NCBI RefSeq assembly: GCF_003318165.1
Contig: NZ_QOCB01000156.1
Coordinates: 1-63,294 of the forward strand
Direction: 5' to 3'
DNA from: Psychromonas sp. B3M02
Lineage (GTDB): Bacteria; Pseudomonadota; Gammaproteobacteria; Enterobacterales; Psychromonadaceae
DNA length: 63,294 nt
Positions 47,797-58,973 of this stretch are shown here, piece after piece. The notes below the pieces were generated by a model. The model worked only from the letters and a program-made list of their open reading frames with translations, made no database searches and was not told the DNA's origin. The stretch's first letter is position 1, and the number at the start of each line of letters is the position of its first letter. The translations under genes were made by a program, and so were the position numbers.

Positions 47797-47960
47797 ATGT
47801 CCAAAAATTGTGCTCGTAAGCATGTTTATACTAATCACTGGAAGGCATCAATAATGCTTTGCTATCTAGCATGATTGCTATTATTTCTAATCATCTATTT
47901 AGTGAATAAAGGATTATGCGTATAATCTTTTATTCAACTTTACACTGGATGAGTAACTTC

Positions 47961-48773
47961 ATGTTAATTAACGGTATTGTCAGTCAAAGCATTGATGCAA
48001 CTGATCGTGGTTTAGCCTATGGTGATGGATTATTTTCTACCATCAAGATCGAACACGGTGAACTCATTGATTGGTCATTGCATTTACAACGACTTAAAGA
48101 TGGCGCAGCACGTTTATTTTTTCCCGAGGTGGATTGGGACTTGTTACAAACTGAAGTATTCAACACTGCACAATTAGTGGCGGAACATGCTCATCATGTA
48201 TTAAAAGTGATGCTTACCAGAGGCAGTGGTGGTCGAGGTTATAGTGCTGCTGGTTGTGAACAAACAGTGCGGGTTATCAGCTTGTCGGCTTTTCCTGAGC
48301 AATACCTTGATTGGCAGAAAAATGGGATTGCGATTGTGCAATGTCAGAGCCAATTAGGGCGCAATAAACAACTTGCTGGCTTAAAATCATTAGCGCGTTT
48401 AGAGCAAGTTTTAATTAAACAAGAGTTACTTAAATTAAAGGCCGTAGAAGGTTTAGTCTGTGATGAGTTTGGTCATGTTGTCGAAGCATGTAGCGCTAAT
48501 GTGTTTATTTACTTAGCAGGGCAGTGGATCACTCCGATACTTAATTATAGTGGTGTCGCAGGGGTAATGAGAGCGCGGATTCTACAGTTAGCAACTATCA
48601 AAGTCGTTGAAAGAGAGATCACCTTAGCAGACATTAACCAAGCAACCTGCCTGTGTTTAACCAATGCACTTATGGGCGTTGTTGCGGTCAAACAATATCA
48701 AGACAAACACTATTCAGCAGAGCAATTAAAGCCTGTGACAGAATTACAAACATTGCTTAAGCAAGGAAGTTAG
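47961..48773 (+). CDS. pabC: Aminodeoxychorismate lyase PabC
   Basis: PLP enzyme releasing pyruvate from 4-amino-4-deoxychorismate to give p-aminobenzoate for folate. I chose the ATG at 47961 (270 residues, 269 in E. coli), where similarity starts (MLINGIVSQSIDATDRGLAYGDG) and GGATGAG lies upstream; an earlier ATG at 47916 adds 15 residues. The PLP lysine is in AGLKSLARLEQVL. First gene of the pabC-mltG-tmk-holB-tatD cluster. Confidence 0.93.
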   Translation: MLINGIVSQSIDATDRGLAYGDGLFSTIKIEHGELIDWSLHLQRLKDGAARLFFPEVDWDLLQTEVFNTAQLVAEHAHHVLKVMLTRGSGGRGYSAAGCEQTVRVISLSAFPEQYLDWQKNGIAIVQCQSQLGRNKQLAGLKSLARLEQVLIKQELLKLKAVEGLVCDEFGHVVEACSANVFIYLAGQWITPILNYSGVAGVMRARILQLATIKVVEREITLADINQATCLCLTNALMGVVAVKQYQDKHYSAEQLKPVTELQTLLKQGS

Positions 48774-48778
48774 TTTTT

Positions 48779-49774
48779 ATGATCAAGAAAATAGGTGTAG
48801 TAGCAGCCTTATTAATAGTTATCCTAATAGGTGTGATTGGTTGGGCAAAACAGCAAGTGGATAGTTATTTAAATACACCACGTGTTGCGGAAACACAGCT
48901 ATTTACCTTAGCAGATGGCAGTTATTTTTCACAATTAGCACCACAATTAATGGAGCAAGGTTTATTAGACTCAGACCGTTGGTGGAAAGTGGTCGCTAAG
49001 TTACATCCCGAATTAACACATCTTAAATCAGGTACTTACCAACTACCTGAAGCAGCATCTTTACAGCAAATATTAACCATTTTGAACAGCGGACGAGGTT
49101 ATCAGTTTAAAGTCACCTTTGTAGAAGGCAGTACCTATAAAGATTGGCTGAAAACGTTAAGTAAAGCAGAAAGAATTAAACCTATTTTAGAAGATGAACA
49201 AGCGATTTTAGCTAAGTTAGGCAGTACTTCATCTAAATTAGAAGGGTTACTCTTTCCTGAAACCTATCACTACTCTGCTGATATGAGTGCCTTTACTATT
49301 ATTAAAAAAGCGTACTTACATCAACAGGTAATCGTTGAGAAATTATGGGCTGAAAGAGACAAAAACCTTCCCTATAAAACCCCTTATGAAGCTTTGATTA
49401 TGGCGTCAATCATCGAGAAAGAGAGTGGTTTAGCCAACGACAGAGATAAAATCGCCTCGGTATTTGTTAACCGATTAAAAATAGGCATGCGTTTACAGAC
49501 GGATCCTACGGTTATTTATGGCATGGGAGAGCGTTATGATGGGCGCATTCGTAGTAAAGATTTAAGAGAGAAAACGCCTTACAATACTTATACAATAACC
49601 GGTTTACCACCAACACCCATTGCAATGCCGAGTGAAGAAGCCCTGTATGCGGCTTTGCATCCTGCAGACACCAAGTATCTGTATTTTGTCAGCAAAGGTG
49701 ATGGTACCTCTTACTTCTCTAAAAATTTAAGAGAGCATAACAACGCCGTTAATAAATATATCCGAGGAAAATAA
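48779..49774 (+). CDS. mltG: Endolytic murein transglycosylase MltG (YceG)
   Basis: Cleaves nascent glycan strands at the inner membrane and sets their length. It is 331 residues (340 in E. coli). One N-terminal membrane segment (about 5-22), a LysM-like region (about 40-105), then the catalytic domain with Glu215 in ASIIEKESG and the signature VFVNRLKIGMRLQTDPTVIYG. It lies 5 bp after pabC and one base before tmk. Confidence 0.95.
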   Translation: MIKKIGVVAALLIVILIGVIGWAKQQVDSYLNTPRVAETQLFTLADGSYFSQLAPQLMEQGLLDSDRWWKVVAKLHPELTHLKSGTYQLPEAASLQQILTILNSGRGYQFKVTFVEGSTYKDWLKTLSKAERIKPILEDEQAILAKLGSTSSKLEGLLFPETYHYSADMSAFTIIKKAYLHQQVIVEKLWAERDKNLPYKTPYEALIMASIIEKESGLANDRDKIASVFVNRLKIGMRLQTDPTVIYGMGERYDGRIRSKDLREKTPYNTYTITGLPPTPIAMPSEEALYAALHPADTKYLYFVSKGDGTSYFSKNLREHNNAVNKYIRGK

Positions 49775-49775
49775 A

Positions 49776-50429
49776 ATGTCAGCAATACAAAAACTAGCGG
49801 GTAAATTTATTGTTATTGAAGGATTAGAAGGTGCAGGTAAAAGCACTGCCATTCAATACATCCAAGATTGGTTAGCACTACAAGGTGTTATTGAACAAAA
49901 TATCGAATTAACCCGCGAACCCGGTGGTACTACTCTCGCAGAGAAAATGCGCGAGATAGTAAAAATGGATGTGGCAGATGAGCAACTGGATGACAAAGCA
50001 GAGTTATTAATCATGTATGCGGCGCGCGTACAACTAGTTGAGCATAAAATTAAACCCGCCTTAGCAGCGGATAAAGTGGTCATTGGTGACCGTCATAACT
50101 GGTCTTCATTAGCGTATCAAGGTGGTGGTCGTGGTATCGATTTACAACTCATTAATGATATTAAGCAAGTGGCGTTAGGTGATTTCACAGCAGATTTTAC
50201 ATTGTTTTTAGATATTGAACCGGAACTTGGGTTAAGCCGAGCAAGAGGCCGTGGCGAGTTAGATCGTATTGAGCGGTTAGCTATCGATTTCTTTAACCGT
50301 TCTCGCGCTGTATTCCAGCAGCTTACTGAGCAAGATAAAAATGCTGTGTGTATCGATGCAAGTCAGGGCTTTGATCAAGTCAAGGAATCCATTCACCGAC
50401 AACTTGATATTTGGTTAGCGAGTTTATAA
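49776..50429 (+). CDS. tmk: Thymidylate kinase
   Basis: Phosphorylates dTMP to dTDP. It is 217 residues (213 in E. coli). Walker A GLEGAGKST is at 16-24, followed by TREPGGT and the GDRHNWSSLAYQGGGRG block; the LID region has arginines (SRARGRGELDRIE), the E. coli-type class II pattern. The next gene, holB, starts directly after the stop. Confidence 0.96.
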   Translation: MSAIQKLAGKFIVIEGLEGAGKSTAIQYIQDWLALQGVIEQNIELTREPGGTTLAEKMREIVKMDVADEQLDDKAELLIMYAARVQLVEHKIKPALAADKVVIGDRHNWSSLAYQGGGRGIDLQLINDIKQVALGDFTADFTLFLDIEPELGLSRARGRGELDRIERLAIDFFNRSRAVFQQLTEQDKNAVCIDASQGFDQVKESIHRQLDIWLASL

Positions 50430-51485
50430 ATGGCTAATACGCAAACTCCATCGGATATGGCTGAATCAAGTTTTGAACAGGTTTCAACGCCTTGGTTAAC
50501 GCCTTTTTATCAGCAGCTGCAACAGACTTATCAGCAGGGACGTTTTGCCCACGGTTTATTGTTTACCGGCAGTGCTGGTATTGGTAAATACAAGTTAGCG
50601 CAACAGTTAGCGCAATATTTGCTATGTACAAACAAACAGCATGATGATGCTTGTTTTGAATGTCACTCTTGCAAACTATTTAGCGTACATAATCATCTTG
50701 ATTATCATTTTTTAGTGGCTGAAAAAAATAAGTCCATTGGTATTGACCAAGTTCGTTTATTGACTGAAAAACTTAATGAACGCCCACAGCTAGGTAACAA
50801 TAAAGTGGTGTTGATTAAAGGTGCTGAGCAGCTTACTGAGGCTGCGGCTAATGCCCTATTAAAAACATTAGAAGAGCCGCAAGGTGATAGCTATCTGATT
50901 TTGCTTGCAAGAACCCATCATCAATTAATGCCAACGTTATTAAGCCGATTGCAGCAAACTCATTTGCATAGCCCTGATGATCAAACCTTAATTAACTGGT
51001 TATATGAATTGGGTTATCAAGTGAGTGACCTAGGCGTGTTACGTTGGTTTCAAAATAGCCCATTAGCGTTATTAAACCATTTAAAGGCATTACAACAAGA
51101 TGCAAGTTTAGATACACGTCGCCAATGTGTGGAAGGTGTCTTTAATATGTTGTATCAACCACAGCAGTTATTTAGCTTTTCACGGTTATTAGCCAATGAT
51201 GCAGAGCAAAATTTATTACTGCTTTTTCATCTATTACATGATATTCATAAGTTGAAGTTAAATACTGAACAACTAAATCAAGATGCTATCTATTATTTTG
51301 CATTACCACAGTTACAACTTTGGCAAGCACAGTTAAGTTTTAAAAGTTTGCGTGTGTTAAGCCAAGAGATATTAAAAACACGCAGCTTATTAACCGAGCA
51401 CAATGCATTAAAGAAAGAGTTATTGATCAGCGCTTTGTTGATTAAAATAAAGAACGAATTTAAGGAAACACACTATGTTAGTTGA
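50430..51485 (+). CDS. holB: DNA polymerase III delta-prime subunit
   Basis: Part of the clamp loader. It is 351 residues (334 in E. coli). An AAA+ N-terminal domain contains GLLFTGSAGIGKYKLAQQLAQ (a modified P-loop, about 40-60), the zinc cysteines in CTNKQHDDACFECHSCKLF (about 70-88), VVLIKGAEQLTEAAANALLKTLEEP, and SRLQ. The C-terminal domain is variable. The start abuts tmk and the end overlaps tatD by 11 bp. Confidence 0.92.
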   Translation: MANTQTPSDMAESSFEQVSTPWLTPFYQQLQQTYQQGRFAHGLLFTGSAGIGKYKLAQQLAQYLLCTNKQHDDACFECHSCKLFSVHNHLDYHFLVAEKNKSIGIDQVRLLTEKLNERPQLGNNKVVLIKGAEQLTEAAANALLKTLEEPQGDSYLILLARTHHQLMPTLLSRLQQTHLHSPDDQTLINWLYELGYQVSDLGVLRWFQNSPLALLNHLKALQQDASLDTRRQCVEGVFNMLYQPQQLFSFSRLLANDAEQNLLLLFHLLHDIHKLKLNTEQLNQDAIYYFALPQLQLWQAQLSFKSLRVLSQEILKTRSLLTEHNALKKELLISALLIKIKNEFKETHYVS

Positions 51486-52251
51486 TTCTCACTGTCACCT
51501 TGACCGATTAGATTACACCAAAAAGCACACGGGTATTGCCGATGTGATTGAAAAGGCACAAGCAAAAGGGATTAATCATCTACTCAGCGTTTGTGTTACG
51601 TTAGAAGATTACCCTGCGATGGCTGAAATGATCAAACCTTACGATCAAGTGTCAAGTACCTGTGGTGTGCATCCTTTGTATAAAGAAGCGGTGATGAATG
51701 AAGATTTATTGCTTGAATATGCAAGTGCAGAAAAAGTGATTGCCATTGGTGAAACAGGGTTAGATTACTTCTACTCACCAGAAACTAAAGAGTGGCAAAT
51801 AGATGCTTTTCGTAAGCAGATCCGCGTGGCGAAAAAACTTAACAAACCTCTGATTATTCACACTCGTGGTGCACGTGAAGATACCTTAGATATTCTTCGA
51901 GAAGAGGGTGCTGAACAAGTCGGAGGTATTTTACATTGCTTTACAGAGTCTATTGAGATGGCACAGGAAGCGATGCAAATGGGCTTTTATATTTCAGTGT
52001 CTGGTATTGTTACCTTCAAAAATGCTAAAGAGTTACAGGAAGTGATTAAAGCTGTACCGCTAGACCGATTATTAGTAGAAACTGACTCACCTTATTTAGC
52101 GCCTGTACCACATCGTGGTGAGGAAAATGAACCAGCTTACACCTACAACGTAGCCGAGTTTGTTGCTGATTTAAAAGGCGTTTCATTCGAAGAGCTAGCT
52201 GCAGCAACCACTAATAATTACTTCACCTTATTTAAAAACGCAAAACGTTAA
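51475..52251 (+). CDS. ycfH: TatD family metal-dependent hydrolase YcfH
   Basis: 258 residues (265 in E. coli). A TIM-barrel metallohydrolase. Metal ligands are His6 and His8 in DSHCHLDRL, Glu in GETGLDYFY, His in IIHTRGA, His in GILHCFTES and Asp in ETDSPYLAPVPHRGEENEP. TatD homologues have 3'-5' exonuclease or D-aminoacyl hydrolase activity; that of YcfH is not settled. It overlaps holB by 11 bp, as part of one operon. Confidence 0.93.
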   Translation: MLVDSHCHLDRLDYTKKHTGIADVIEKAQAKGINHLLSVCVTLEDYPAMAEMIKPYDQVSSTCGVHPLYKEAVMNEDLLLEYASAEKVIAIGETGLDYFYSPETKEWQIDAFRKQIRVAKKLNKPLIIHTRGAREDTLDILREEGAEQVGGILHCFTESIEMAQEAMQMGFYISVSGIVTFKNAKELQEVIKAVPLDRLLVETDSPYLAPVPHRGEENEPAYTYNVAEFVADLKGVSFEELAAATTNNYFTLFKNAKR

Positions 52252-52278
52252 TTAGCCGATAATAATCTAGGAGTTTTC

Positions 52279-52890
52279 ATGCAAACAGTGTTATTCGATG
52301 GACAACCTATTAGCCCTTCAAAAGTAGTCTGTATTGGCCGTAATTATGTTGAGCATATTGCTGAATTGAATAATGAAGTGCCTACTGAGCCGGTGATTTT
52401 TGTAAAACCGAACTCTGCGATCAGCACTGAGATTAAAACGCATGCCGTGGAGGCGATTCACTATGAAGCAGAAATCTCCTTCTTGATGGATAATAACCAG
52501 TTTGTTGGTGTTGGCATTGGTTTAGACTTAACCAAACGAGAAGTTCAAAGTGTGCTTAAAAGTAAATCTTTACCTTGGGAGCGTGCTAAAGCCTTTGATG
52601 CCTCTGCGGTATTTTCAGAGTTTGTCAGTTTTGAGCAGCCAGTAGATTCATTAAGTTTAGTGTTATTCATTAATGACCAAGTGATTCAACAGGCTAATTA
52701 TCAATTGATGATCTACAAACCTGCTGAGATAGTTACGGCAGTGAATGAGTTTATGTCCTTTGAAAAACACGATATTTTAATGACAGGCACACCAAAAGGC
52801 GTGGGTAAAATTAACCAAGGTGATAAATTCACTGGGCAAATTTTTTCTCAAGACACACTTATAGCCTCGCAAAGTTGGACCGTCTTATAA
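52279..52890 (+). CDS. Fumarylacetoacetate hydrolase family protein (YcgM-like)
   Basis: 203 residues (219 in E. coli YcgM). The fold's N-terminal PSKVVCIGRNYVEHIAELNN and EPVIFVKPNSAI are typical; the metal-binding pair is in HYEAEISFLM (about 54-63). TGTPKGVG is the conserved C-terminal block. YcgM-like enzymes include acylpyruvases and oxaloacetate decarboxylases; the substrate here is not predictable. GGAG lies before the ATG; it may extend the tatD operon (27 bp). Confidence 0.86.
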   Translation: MQTVLFDGQPISPSKVVCIGRNYVEHIAELNNEVPTEPVIFVKPNSAISTEIKTHAVEAIHYEAEISFLMDNNQFVGVGIGLDLTKREVQSVLKSKSLPWERAKAFDASAVFSEFVSFEQPVDSLSLVLFINDQVIQQANYQLMIYKPAEIVTAVNEFMSFEKHDILMTGTPKGVGKINQGDKFTGQIFSQDTLIASQSWTVL

Positions 52891-52919
52891 GGTGCATGAA
52901 CCACTCATCCTATTAGGCA

Positions 52920-52956
52920 CTGGAAATGCACAAAATAATTATGCATTTCCAGCCTT
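52920..52956 (+). terminator. Intrinsic terminator before pheS
   Basis: CTGGAAATGCA (52920-52930) and TGCATTTCCAG (52942-52952) with an 11-base loop, then CCTTTTA. It ends the pabC-to-FAH operon. Confidence 0.8.
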
Positions 52957-53056
52957 TTATCTACCGCAAACACACCACAGCACTAGCCATATCTATTTGA
53001 TCTGCGTAAAATTACAGCCATATTTTTTATCACTTGTATAAAGTAGAGTAAATTGA

Positions 53057-54037
<981 letters not shown>

Positions 54038-54049
54038 GGGTTAATAATA

Positions 54050-56437
54050 ATGAAATTTAGTGAAGCTTGGTTACGCGAGTGGGTTAACCCAGAAATTACA
54101 CGTGATGAATTAACACATCAAATCACTATGGCAGGTCTTGAAGTCGACGACGTTGATCCTGTTGCTGGTGAGTTTACTAAAGTATTAGTTGGTGAAGTGG
54201 TTGAATGTGGTCAACACCCTGATGCTGACAAATTACAAGTGACTAAAATCAATATCGGTGAAGAAGAGTTAATCGATATTGTTTGTGGTGCTAAAAACTG
54301 TCGTTTAGGTCTAAAAGTAGCCGTGGCTGTTGTCGGTGCTGTTTTACCGGGTGACTTTAAAATTAAAAAAGCCAAACTACGTGGCCAGCCATCTTTTGGT
54401 ATGTTGTGTAGTGAGTCTGAATTAGGCATGGCAGAAAGTGCTGAAGGTATCATTGAACTACCTTTAGACGCGCCAATTGGCCAATGTGTTCGTGAATACT
54501 TACAGTTAGATGATGTGATTATTGATGTAGATTTAACAGCAAACCGTGCTGATTGTTTAGGTATTGCCGGTCTTGCGCGTGAAGTAGCAGTGTTAAATAG
54601 CATTGAAGCAACCCAACCAACTTGGGAAAACGTAGCTGTATCAATTGATGACCAAGTGGCTATCAACTTACAAGCACCAGAAGCTTGCCCTCGTTACCTT
54701 GGTCGTGTAATTAAAGGCATTAATCAAAATGCAACAACGCCATTATGGATGGTTGAAAAACTACGTCGTTGTGGTGTGCGCAGTGTTGATGCTGTGGTTG
54801 ATATTACTCAGTATGTATTACTAGAGTTAGGTCATCCAATGCATGCTTTTGATTTATCTAAATTAGAAGGTGGCATTGAAGTGCGCCTAGCTAATCAAGA
54901 CGAAGAACTGATATTACTAGACGGTAAAGAAGTTAAATTAAATACAGATACATTAGTGATTGCAGACCAATCAAAAGCGTTAGCGATGGCGGGTATTTTT
55001 GGCGGTCAAGATTCTGGTGTACAAGAAGGTTCAACAGATATCTTCTTAGAAAGCGCTTTCTTTGCTCCGTTAGCGATCGCTGGTCGAGCACGTAGTTACG
55101 GTCTACATACAGATGCTTCTCATCGTTATGAACGTGGCGTTGACCCACTGTTACAAATCACTGCGATGGAGCGTGCAACACAGTTATTAGTTGAAATTTG
55201 TGGTGGTCAAGTTGGCCCAATCACAGAGGCTGTAAGTGAAGCAAATTTACCAAAACAAGCAACTATTGAATTACGTCGTAGTAAATTAGATCGTTTAATC
55301 GGTATTTCAATTGATGCAGAGCGTGTTCAGCAAATCTTGACTCAGTTAGGTTGTGAAGTGACTGAAACTGCTGAAGGTTGGTCTGCAGTCGCGCCAAGCT
55401 ATCGTTTTGATATGGAGATTGAAGAAGACCTAATCGAAGAAGTGGCACGTGTATTTGGTTACAACAACATTCCAAATATTGCGCCACAAGCTGCATTAAC
55501 TATGCCTGCTCACAATGAATCACGTTTGAAATTATCTAAAATCCGTGATGTGTTAGTGAACCGTGAATACCAAGAAGCGATCACTTACAGCTTTGTTGAC
55601 CCAGACAAGCAACTTAAATTGCACCCAGAAGCGGATGCGCTTATTTTACCGCACCCAATTTCTAAAGATATGTCGGCAATGCGTGTTAGCTTATGGACAG
55701 GTCTATTAGAAAGTGTCTCTAAAAACCAAAAACGTCAGCAAAACCGCGTTCGTTTATTTGAAACGGGTTTACGTTTCATTAAAGATGAGCAAGCTGAAAA
55801 CGGTATTCGTCAACAAGCAATGTTATCAGGTGTGATTATTGGTAACGTCAGTGATGAACATTGGTCACTGGAAACTCGTGCTGCAGACTTCTTTGATCTT
55901 AAAGCAGATTTAGAAGCTGTGTTAGATTTAACCGTTGATGATGCTAGTTTTGAGTTTAAAGCTGAAAAACACAGTGCATTGCACCCAGGTCAATCTGCAG
56001 GTATCTACCGTAACGGTGTAAATGTGGGTTATATTGGTAGTTTGCACCCAAGTTTGAAGAAACCTTTTGCATTAAATGGGCAAGCTATTGTTTTTGAAAT
56101 AGAAGTTGATAGTATATTAACTAGACAGCTACCTCAAGCGGGTGATATTTCTAAGTTCCCAGCGAACAGTCGAGATCTCGCTTTTGTGGTAGATGAGCAA
56201 GTAAATGCAGGTAAGGTCCTAAAATTTATAGAAAAAATTGGCGGTTCCGAGCTAGTTAGCATAAACTTGTTTGACGTATACCAAGGACAAGGCGTTGAAG
56301 AAGGTAAAAAGAGCTTAGCAATAGGCTTAATATTACAAGACTCTTCACGTACCTTGGAAGAACAAGAGATTGCTGATAGCGTTAGTTCTATTGTTGAAGC
56401 GGTTTCTACGGAGTTTAATGCATCTTTGAGAGATTAA
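54050..56437 (+). CDS. pheT: Phenylalanyl-tRNA synthetase beta subunit
   Basis: 795 residues, the E. coli length. Domain order: N-terminal region, tRNA-binding OB fold (about 40-150, [22 protein letters not shown]), B3/4 editing domain (about 210-380, containing GRVIKGI and [12 protein letters not shown]), B5 (about 400-470), catalytic-like domain, and C-terminal anticodon-binding FDX-ACB (about 700-795, [16 protein letters not shown]). It is followed three bases later by ihfA, the order seen in enteric genomes. Confidence 0.98.
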   Translation: MKFSEAWLREWVNPEITRDELTHQITMAGLEVDDVDPVAGEFTKVLVGEVVECGQHPDADKLQVTKINIGEEELIDIVCGAKNCRLGLKVAVAVVGAVLPGDFKIKKAKLRGQPSFGMLCSESELGMAESAEGIIELPLDAPIGQCVREYLQLDDVIIDVDLTANRADCLGIAGLAREVAVLNSIEATQPTWENVAVSIDDQVAINLQAPEACPRYLGRVIKGINQNATTPLWMVEKLRRCGVRSVDAVVDITQYVLLELGHPMHAFDLSKLEGGIEVRLANQDEELILLDGKEVKLNTDTLVIADQSKALAMAGIFGGQDSGVQEGSTDIFLESAFFAPLAIAGRARSYGLHTDASHRYERGVDPLLQITAMERATQLLVEICGGQVGPITEAVSEANLPKQATIELRRSKLDRLIGISIDAERVQQILTQLGCEVTETAEGWSAVAPSYRFDMEIEEDLIEEVARVFGYNNIPNIAPQAALTMPAHNESRLKLSKIRDVLVNREYQEAITYSFVDPDKQLKLHPEADALILPHPISKDMSAMRVSLWTGLLESVSKNQKRQQNRVRLFETGLRFIKDEQAENGIRQQAMLSGVIIGNVSDEHWSLETRAADFFDLKADLEAVLDLTVDDASFEFKAEKHSALHPGQSAGIYRNGVNVGYIGSLHPSLKKPFALNGQAIVFEIEVDSILTRQLPQAGDISKFPANSRDLAFVVDEQVNAGKVLKFIEKIGGSELVSINLFDVYQGQGVEEGKKSLAIGLILQDSSRTLEEQEIADSVSSIVEAVSTEFNASLRD

Positions 56438-56440
56438 TTT

Positions 56441-56746
56441 ATGGCACTGACAAAAGCTGAAATAGCAGCACACTTATCGGAAGAAATTGGATTAAGCAAA
56501 CGAGAAGCAAAAGAGTTTGTAGAATCTTTCTTTGAAGAAATTAAATCAACGCTTGAATCTGGTTCGCCAGTTAAAATTTCTGGCTTTGGTGGTTTTGAGC
56601 TAAAAGACAAAGGCGAGCGACCAGGTCGTAACCCTAAAACGGGAGAAGATATCCCGATTGAAGCTCGAAGAGTTGTTACCTTTAAAGCGGGTCAGAAACT
56701 GAAAGAGTTAGTGGAAACTAGCTTATCAGATAAACCTAACAAATAA
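56441..56746 (+). CDS. ihfA: Integration host factor alpha subunit
   Basis: DNA-bending protein, dimer with IhfB. It is 101 residues (99 in E. coli). [52 protein letters not shown] with the intercalating proline on the beta arm, and [13 protein letters not shown] are diagnostic. It is specifically the alpha type by [10 protein letters not shown]. Ends the pheST-ihfA operon. Confidence 0.97.
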   Translation: MALTKAEIAAHLSEEIGLSKREAKEFVESFFEEIKSTLESGSPVKISGFGGFELKDKGERPGRNPKTGEDIPIEARRVVTFKAGQKLKELVETSLSDKPNK

Positions 56747-56803
56747 TTAATCAGCGTTTTCGCCATTAGTTATCAATCTAGGATTAGCCATTAAGCTATC
56801 TAG

Positions 56804-56830
56804 AAAAAGTCGCTCTGCGGCTTTTTTTTT
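56804..56830 (+). terminator. Intrinsic terminator of ihfA
   Basis: AAGTCGC and GCGGCTT (one G-T pair) around TCT, followed by a long T run. Confidence 0.88.
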
Positions 56831-56977
56831 GCCTAAAATTTGCCTAGCCTAGTTAGTATGAATGATATTACATGAGTTCAGACACACATTTGTCACGCTG
56901 TTCAGATTACAATGTGCTGTGATATGAGTGCTTACTTTATGTGCTTTGACCCCCCATAAACAATTAGGACCGAAGAT

Positions 56978-57685
56978 TTGAGTAAATATAAAAGAATTGT
57001 GGTATTAACTGGAGCGGGTATTTCTGCAGAGTCGGGCATAGATACTTTTCGTACTAAAGATGGATTATGGGAAAGATATAAACTGGAAGATGTAGCAACA
57101 CCAGAAGGGTATAAGCGCAACCCAGAGTTAGTGTTAGATTTTTATAATCAACGCCGCAAGCAATTTTGTTCAGGTATCAACCTACCAAATGCTGCTCACC
57201 ATGCCTTAGTAGAATTAGAGCAAAAATTTGAGGGTGAGTTTCTATTAGTGACACAAAACATTGATAATTTACATGAGCAAGCAGGTTCAAAAAACGTATT
57301 GCATATGCACGGTGAATTACTAAAAGCACGCTGTCCTAGCTCTAATCAGCTGATTCAGTGGCTAAAGGATTTAAACAGTGATGACCTGTGTACCTGTTGT
57401 CAGTATCCATCACCTTTGCGTCCACATATAGTGTGGTTTGGTGAAATGCCGATAGGCTTAGATAAAATCTATCATGCTCTTTCAGAAGCAGACCTGTTTA
57501 TTGCCATTGGTACATCTGGCACAGTTTACCCTGCTGCGGGCTTTGTAGAGGAAGCCAAAAGTAGTGGGGCAGAGTCCATTGAGGTTAATTTAGAAGTCAG
57601 TGAAGTACATAGTCATTTTGACCAAGTGCTACAGGGCAAAGCAACGGAACTGGTTCCACAGTTAGTTAAACAGATTTTAAAATAA
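56978..57685 (+). CDS. cobB: NAD-dependent protein deacylase, sirtuin (CobB-like)
   Basis: 235 residues. It starts at TTG with AGGA upstream; no ATG alternative precedes [24 protein letters not shown]-binding [10 protein letters not shown] and TQNIDNLH, catalytic His111 in HMHGEL, and four zinc cysteines (119, 138 and CC at 140-141) are present. Tyr56 and Arg59 (FYNQRR) match the pair that lets class III sirtuins remove succinyl and other acidic acyl groups. Likely reverses lysine acylation on metabolic proteins. Confidence 0.92.
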   Translation: MSKYKRIVVLTGAGISAESGIDTFRTKDGLWERYKLEDVATPEGYKRNPELVLDFYNQRRKQFCSGINLPNAAHHALVELEQKFEGEFLLVTQNIDNLHEQAGSKNVLHMHGELLKARCPSSNQLIQWLKDLNSDDLCTCCQYPSPLRPHIVWFGEMPIGLDKIYHALSEADLFIAIGTSGTVYPAAGFVEEAKSSGAESIEVNLEVSEVHSHFDQVLQGKATELVPQLVKQILK

Positions 57686-57821
57686 ACACCTGATGATCTG
57701 ATTTAAATTTCACTTTAATATCAGAGGCTGCAATTATGAATAAGCTTGAAAAGCTACCAGAACCCCCTACAATGACTGGCTGCTGAACAGCTGTTATTTC
57801 ATTTAGGGAAGTTACTTGGTT

Positions 57822-58631
57822 ATGAGTTCAAAATATTTTGTATTGGGCGGTGATATTAAAAAATCACTGGCTGAAGGGTACCATTTAGATTTAAAAAAAT
57901 TGTTAAGCGATGGTTTTAAGATCACTCGCAAACATTTTTTACCGCTTGTCTCGGCATGTCTTTTTATCATGCTAGCGTCTTTTTCTTTATTAAGTTTATT
58001 TATAGATACTGACACTTCACTAACCGATCCTAAAGTCATTGGTCTGTTTTTTGTTTTTGCATTACTGATTGCACCGCCAATAATGACCGGTCTTATTATG
58101 ATGGGCGTTCATCATTCAGTGGGACTTAAAACTAACTCTTTTCACCTTTTTCATTATTTTAAAATAATCTTGAAATTGTCGCTGGCAGCGATGATGGTTA
58201 ATTTAATGACAAATGCGGTGAGTATGGTTTTCGGACAAGTATTTGGCAGTGCAGGCTTTGTATTGTCTGTACTTGTTTTACTGTATTTAAAAATGTCATT
58301 CTGCTTGGTCTACCCATTGATTGCAGAAAAGAAAGCCTCTCCTGTCATGGCCTTAAAATTGTCTTTTAAATTAGTGCACAAAAATATTGGGCAATTTACG
58401 CAGTTATTAGTTATTTTCTGTGTACTGTTTATGTTTGGTTTAATCACCTCTGGTATCGGTTTACTGTTTGTTATTCCATACTGTATAAACGTATTAGGCA
58501 TTGTATATCGTCAAATCTGTGGCGTGAGTATTGCAGTGACAGAAACAAATGATGATGACTCTGATTCCAACGGTTCAGGCCCTGATTCAGGTTCAGATTC
58601 AGGCTCTCGTCATGGTGGCTTCGAAGCTTAA
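57822..58631 (+). CDS. Multi-pass membrane protein of unknown function
   Basis: About 269 residues. The start is uncertain: ATG at 57822, or a TTG two codons earlier (57816) with AGGGA better placed. Five or more membrane segments (about 42-62, 75-100, 115-135, 142-170, 195-225) follow a short soluble N-terminus (KYFVLGGDIKKSLAEGYHLDLKK). The C-terminal 27 residues are an acidic, low-complexity tail rich in Asp, Ser and Gly ending GSRHGGFEA. I do not recognise the family. It lies between the sirtuin and gph genes. Confidence 0.7.
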   Translation: MSSKYFVLGGDIKKSLAEGYHLDLKKLLSDGFKITRKHFLPLVSACLFIMLASFSLLSLFIDTDTSLTDPKVIGLFFVFALLIAPPIMTGLIMMGVHHSVGLKTNSFHLFHYFKIILKLSLAAMMVNLMTNAVSMVFGQVFGSAGFVLSVLVLLYLKMSFCLVYPLIAEKKASPVMALKLSFKLVHKNIGQFTQLLVIFCVLFMFGLITSGIGLLFVIPYCINVLGIVYRQICGVSIAVTETNDDDSDSNGSGPDSGSDSGSRHGGFEA

Positions 58632-58973
58632 TTGCTTCTGACTAAGGGCATGAATTGTCTCTGCCCTTAGTGATACTTTCCTTTCTGGTATTTTAACCTT
58701 CCTTTATTTTTCTCCATAAAATCTACTCTGCTCTTCTGAAATCATCAGCAATTAGACTACAAAGTTTAATCGGCGATAACTAATGAAATAATTGATTAAA
58801 ACTATCTAAATAATCTAAAAACCGGTGAACTTAATTTAAGAGATCTTCGTATCACTTACTAAAGGCTAAAATGGCGAATAATTGTGATAAATATCAAATT
58901 TTATTGGCGTTATTAAACACATTCTGCTTAGATGAACACATATAAATAATTAAAAATGTTGTAGGAGTTATAT
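58632..58973. other. Intergenic region before gph
   Basis: 342 bp. A hairpin (ACTAAGGGCA 58641-58650 / TGCCCTTAGT 58662-58671) without a clean T run may be a weak terminator of the upstream gene. The rest is AT-rich and should hold the gph promoter, with GTAGGAG just before the TTG start; no other feature seen. Confidence 0.5.

Noticed and set aside
52941-53000. pheM-like leader peptide ahead of pheS
   Set aside because: The 19-codon ORF (MHFQPFIY...) has only two Phe codons, overlaps a terminator arm, and no antiterminator follows.
57736-57786. 16-codon ORF MNKLEKLPEPPTMTGC after the sirtuin gene
   Set aside because: Too short, no recognisable ribosome site or leader function; mentioned only as context.
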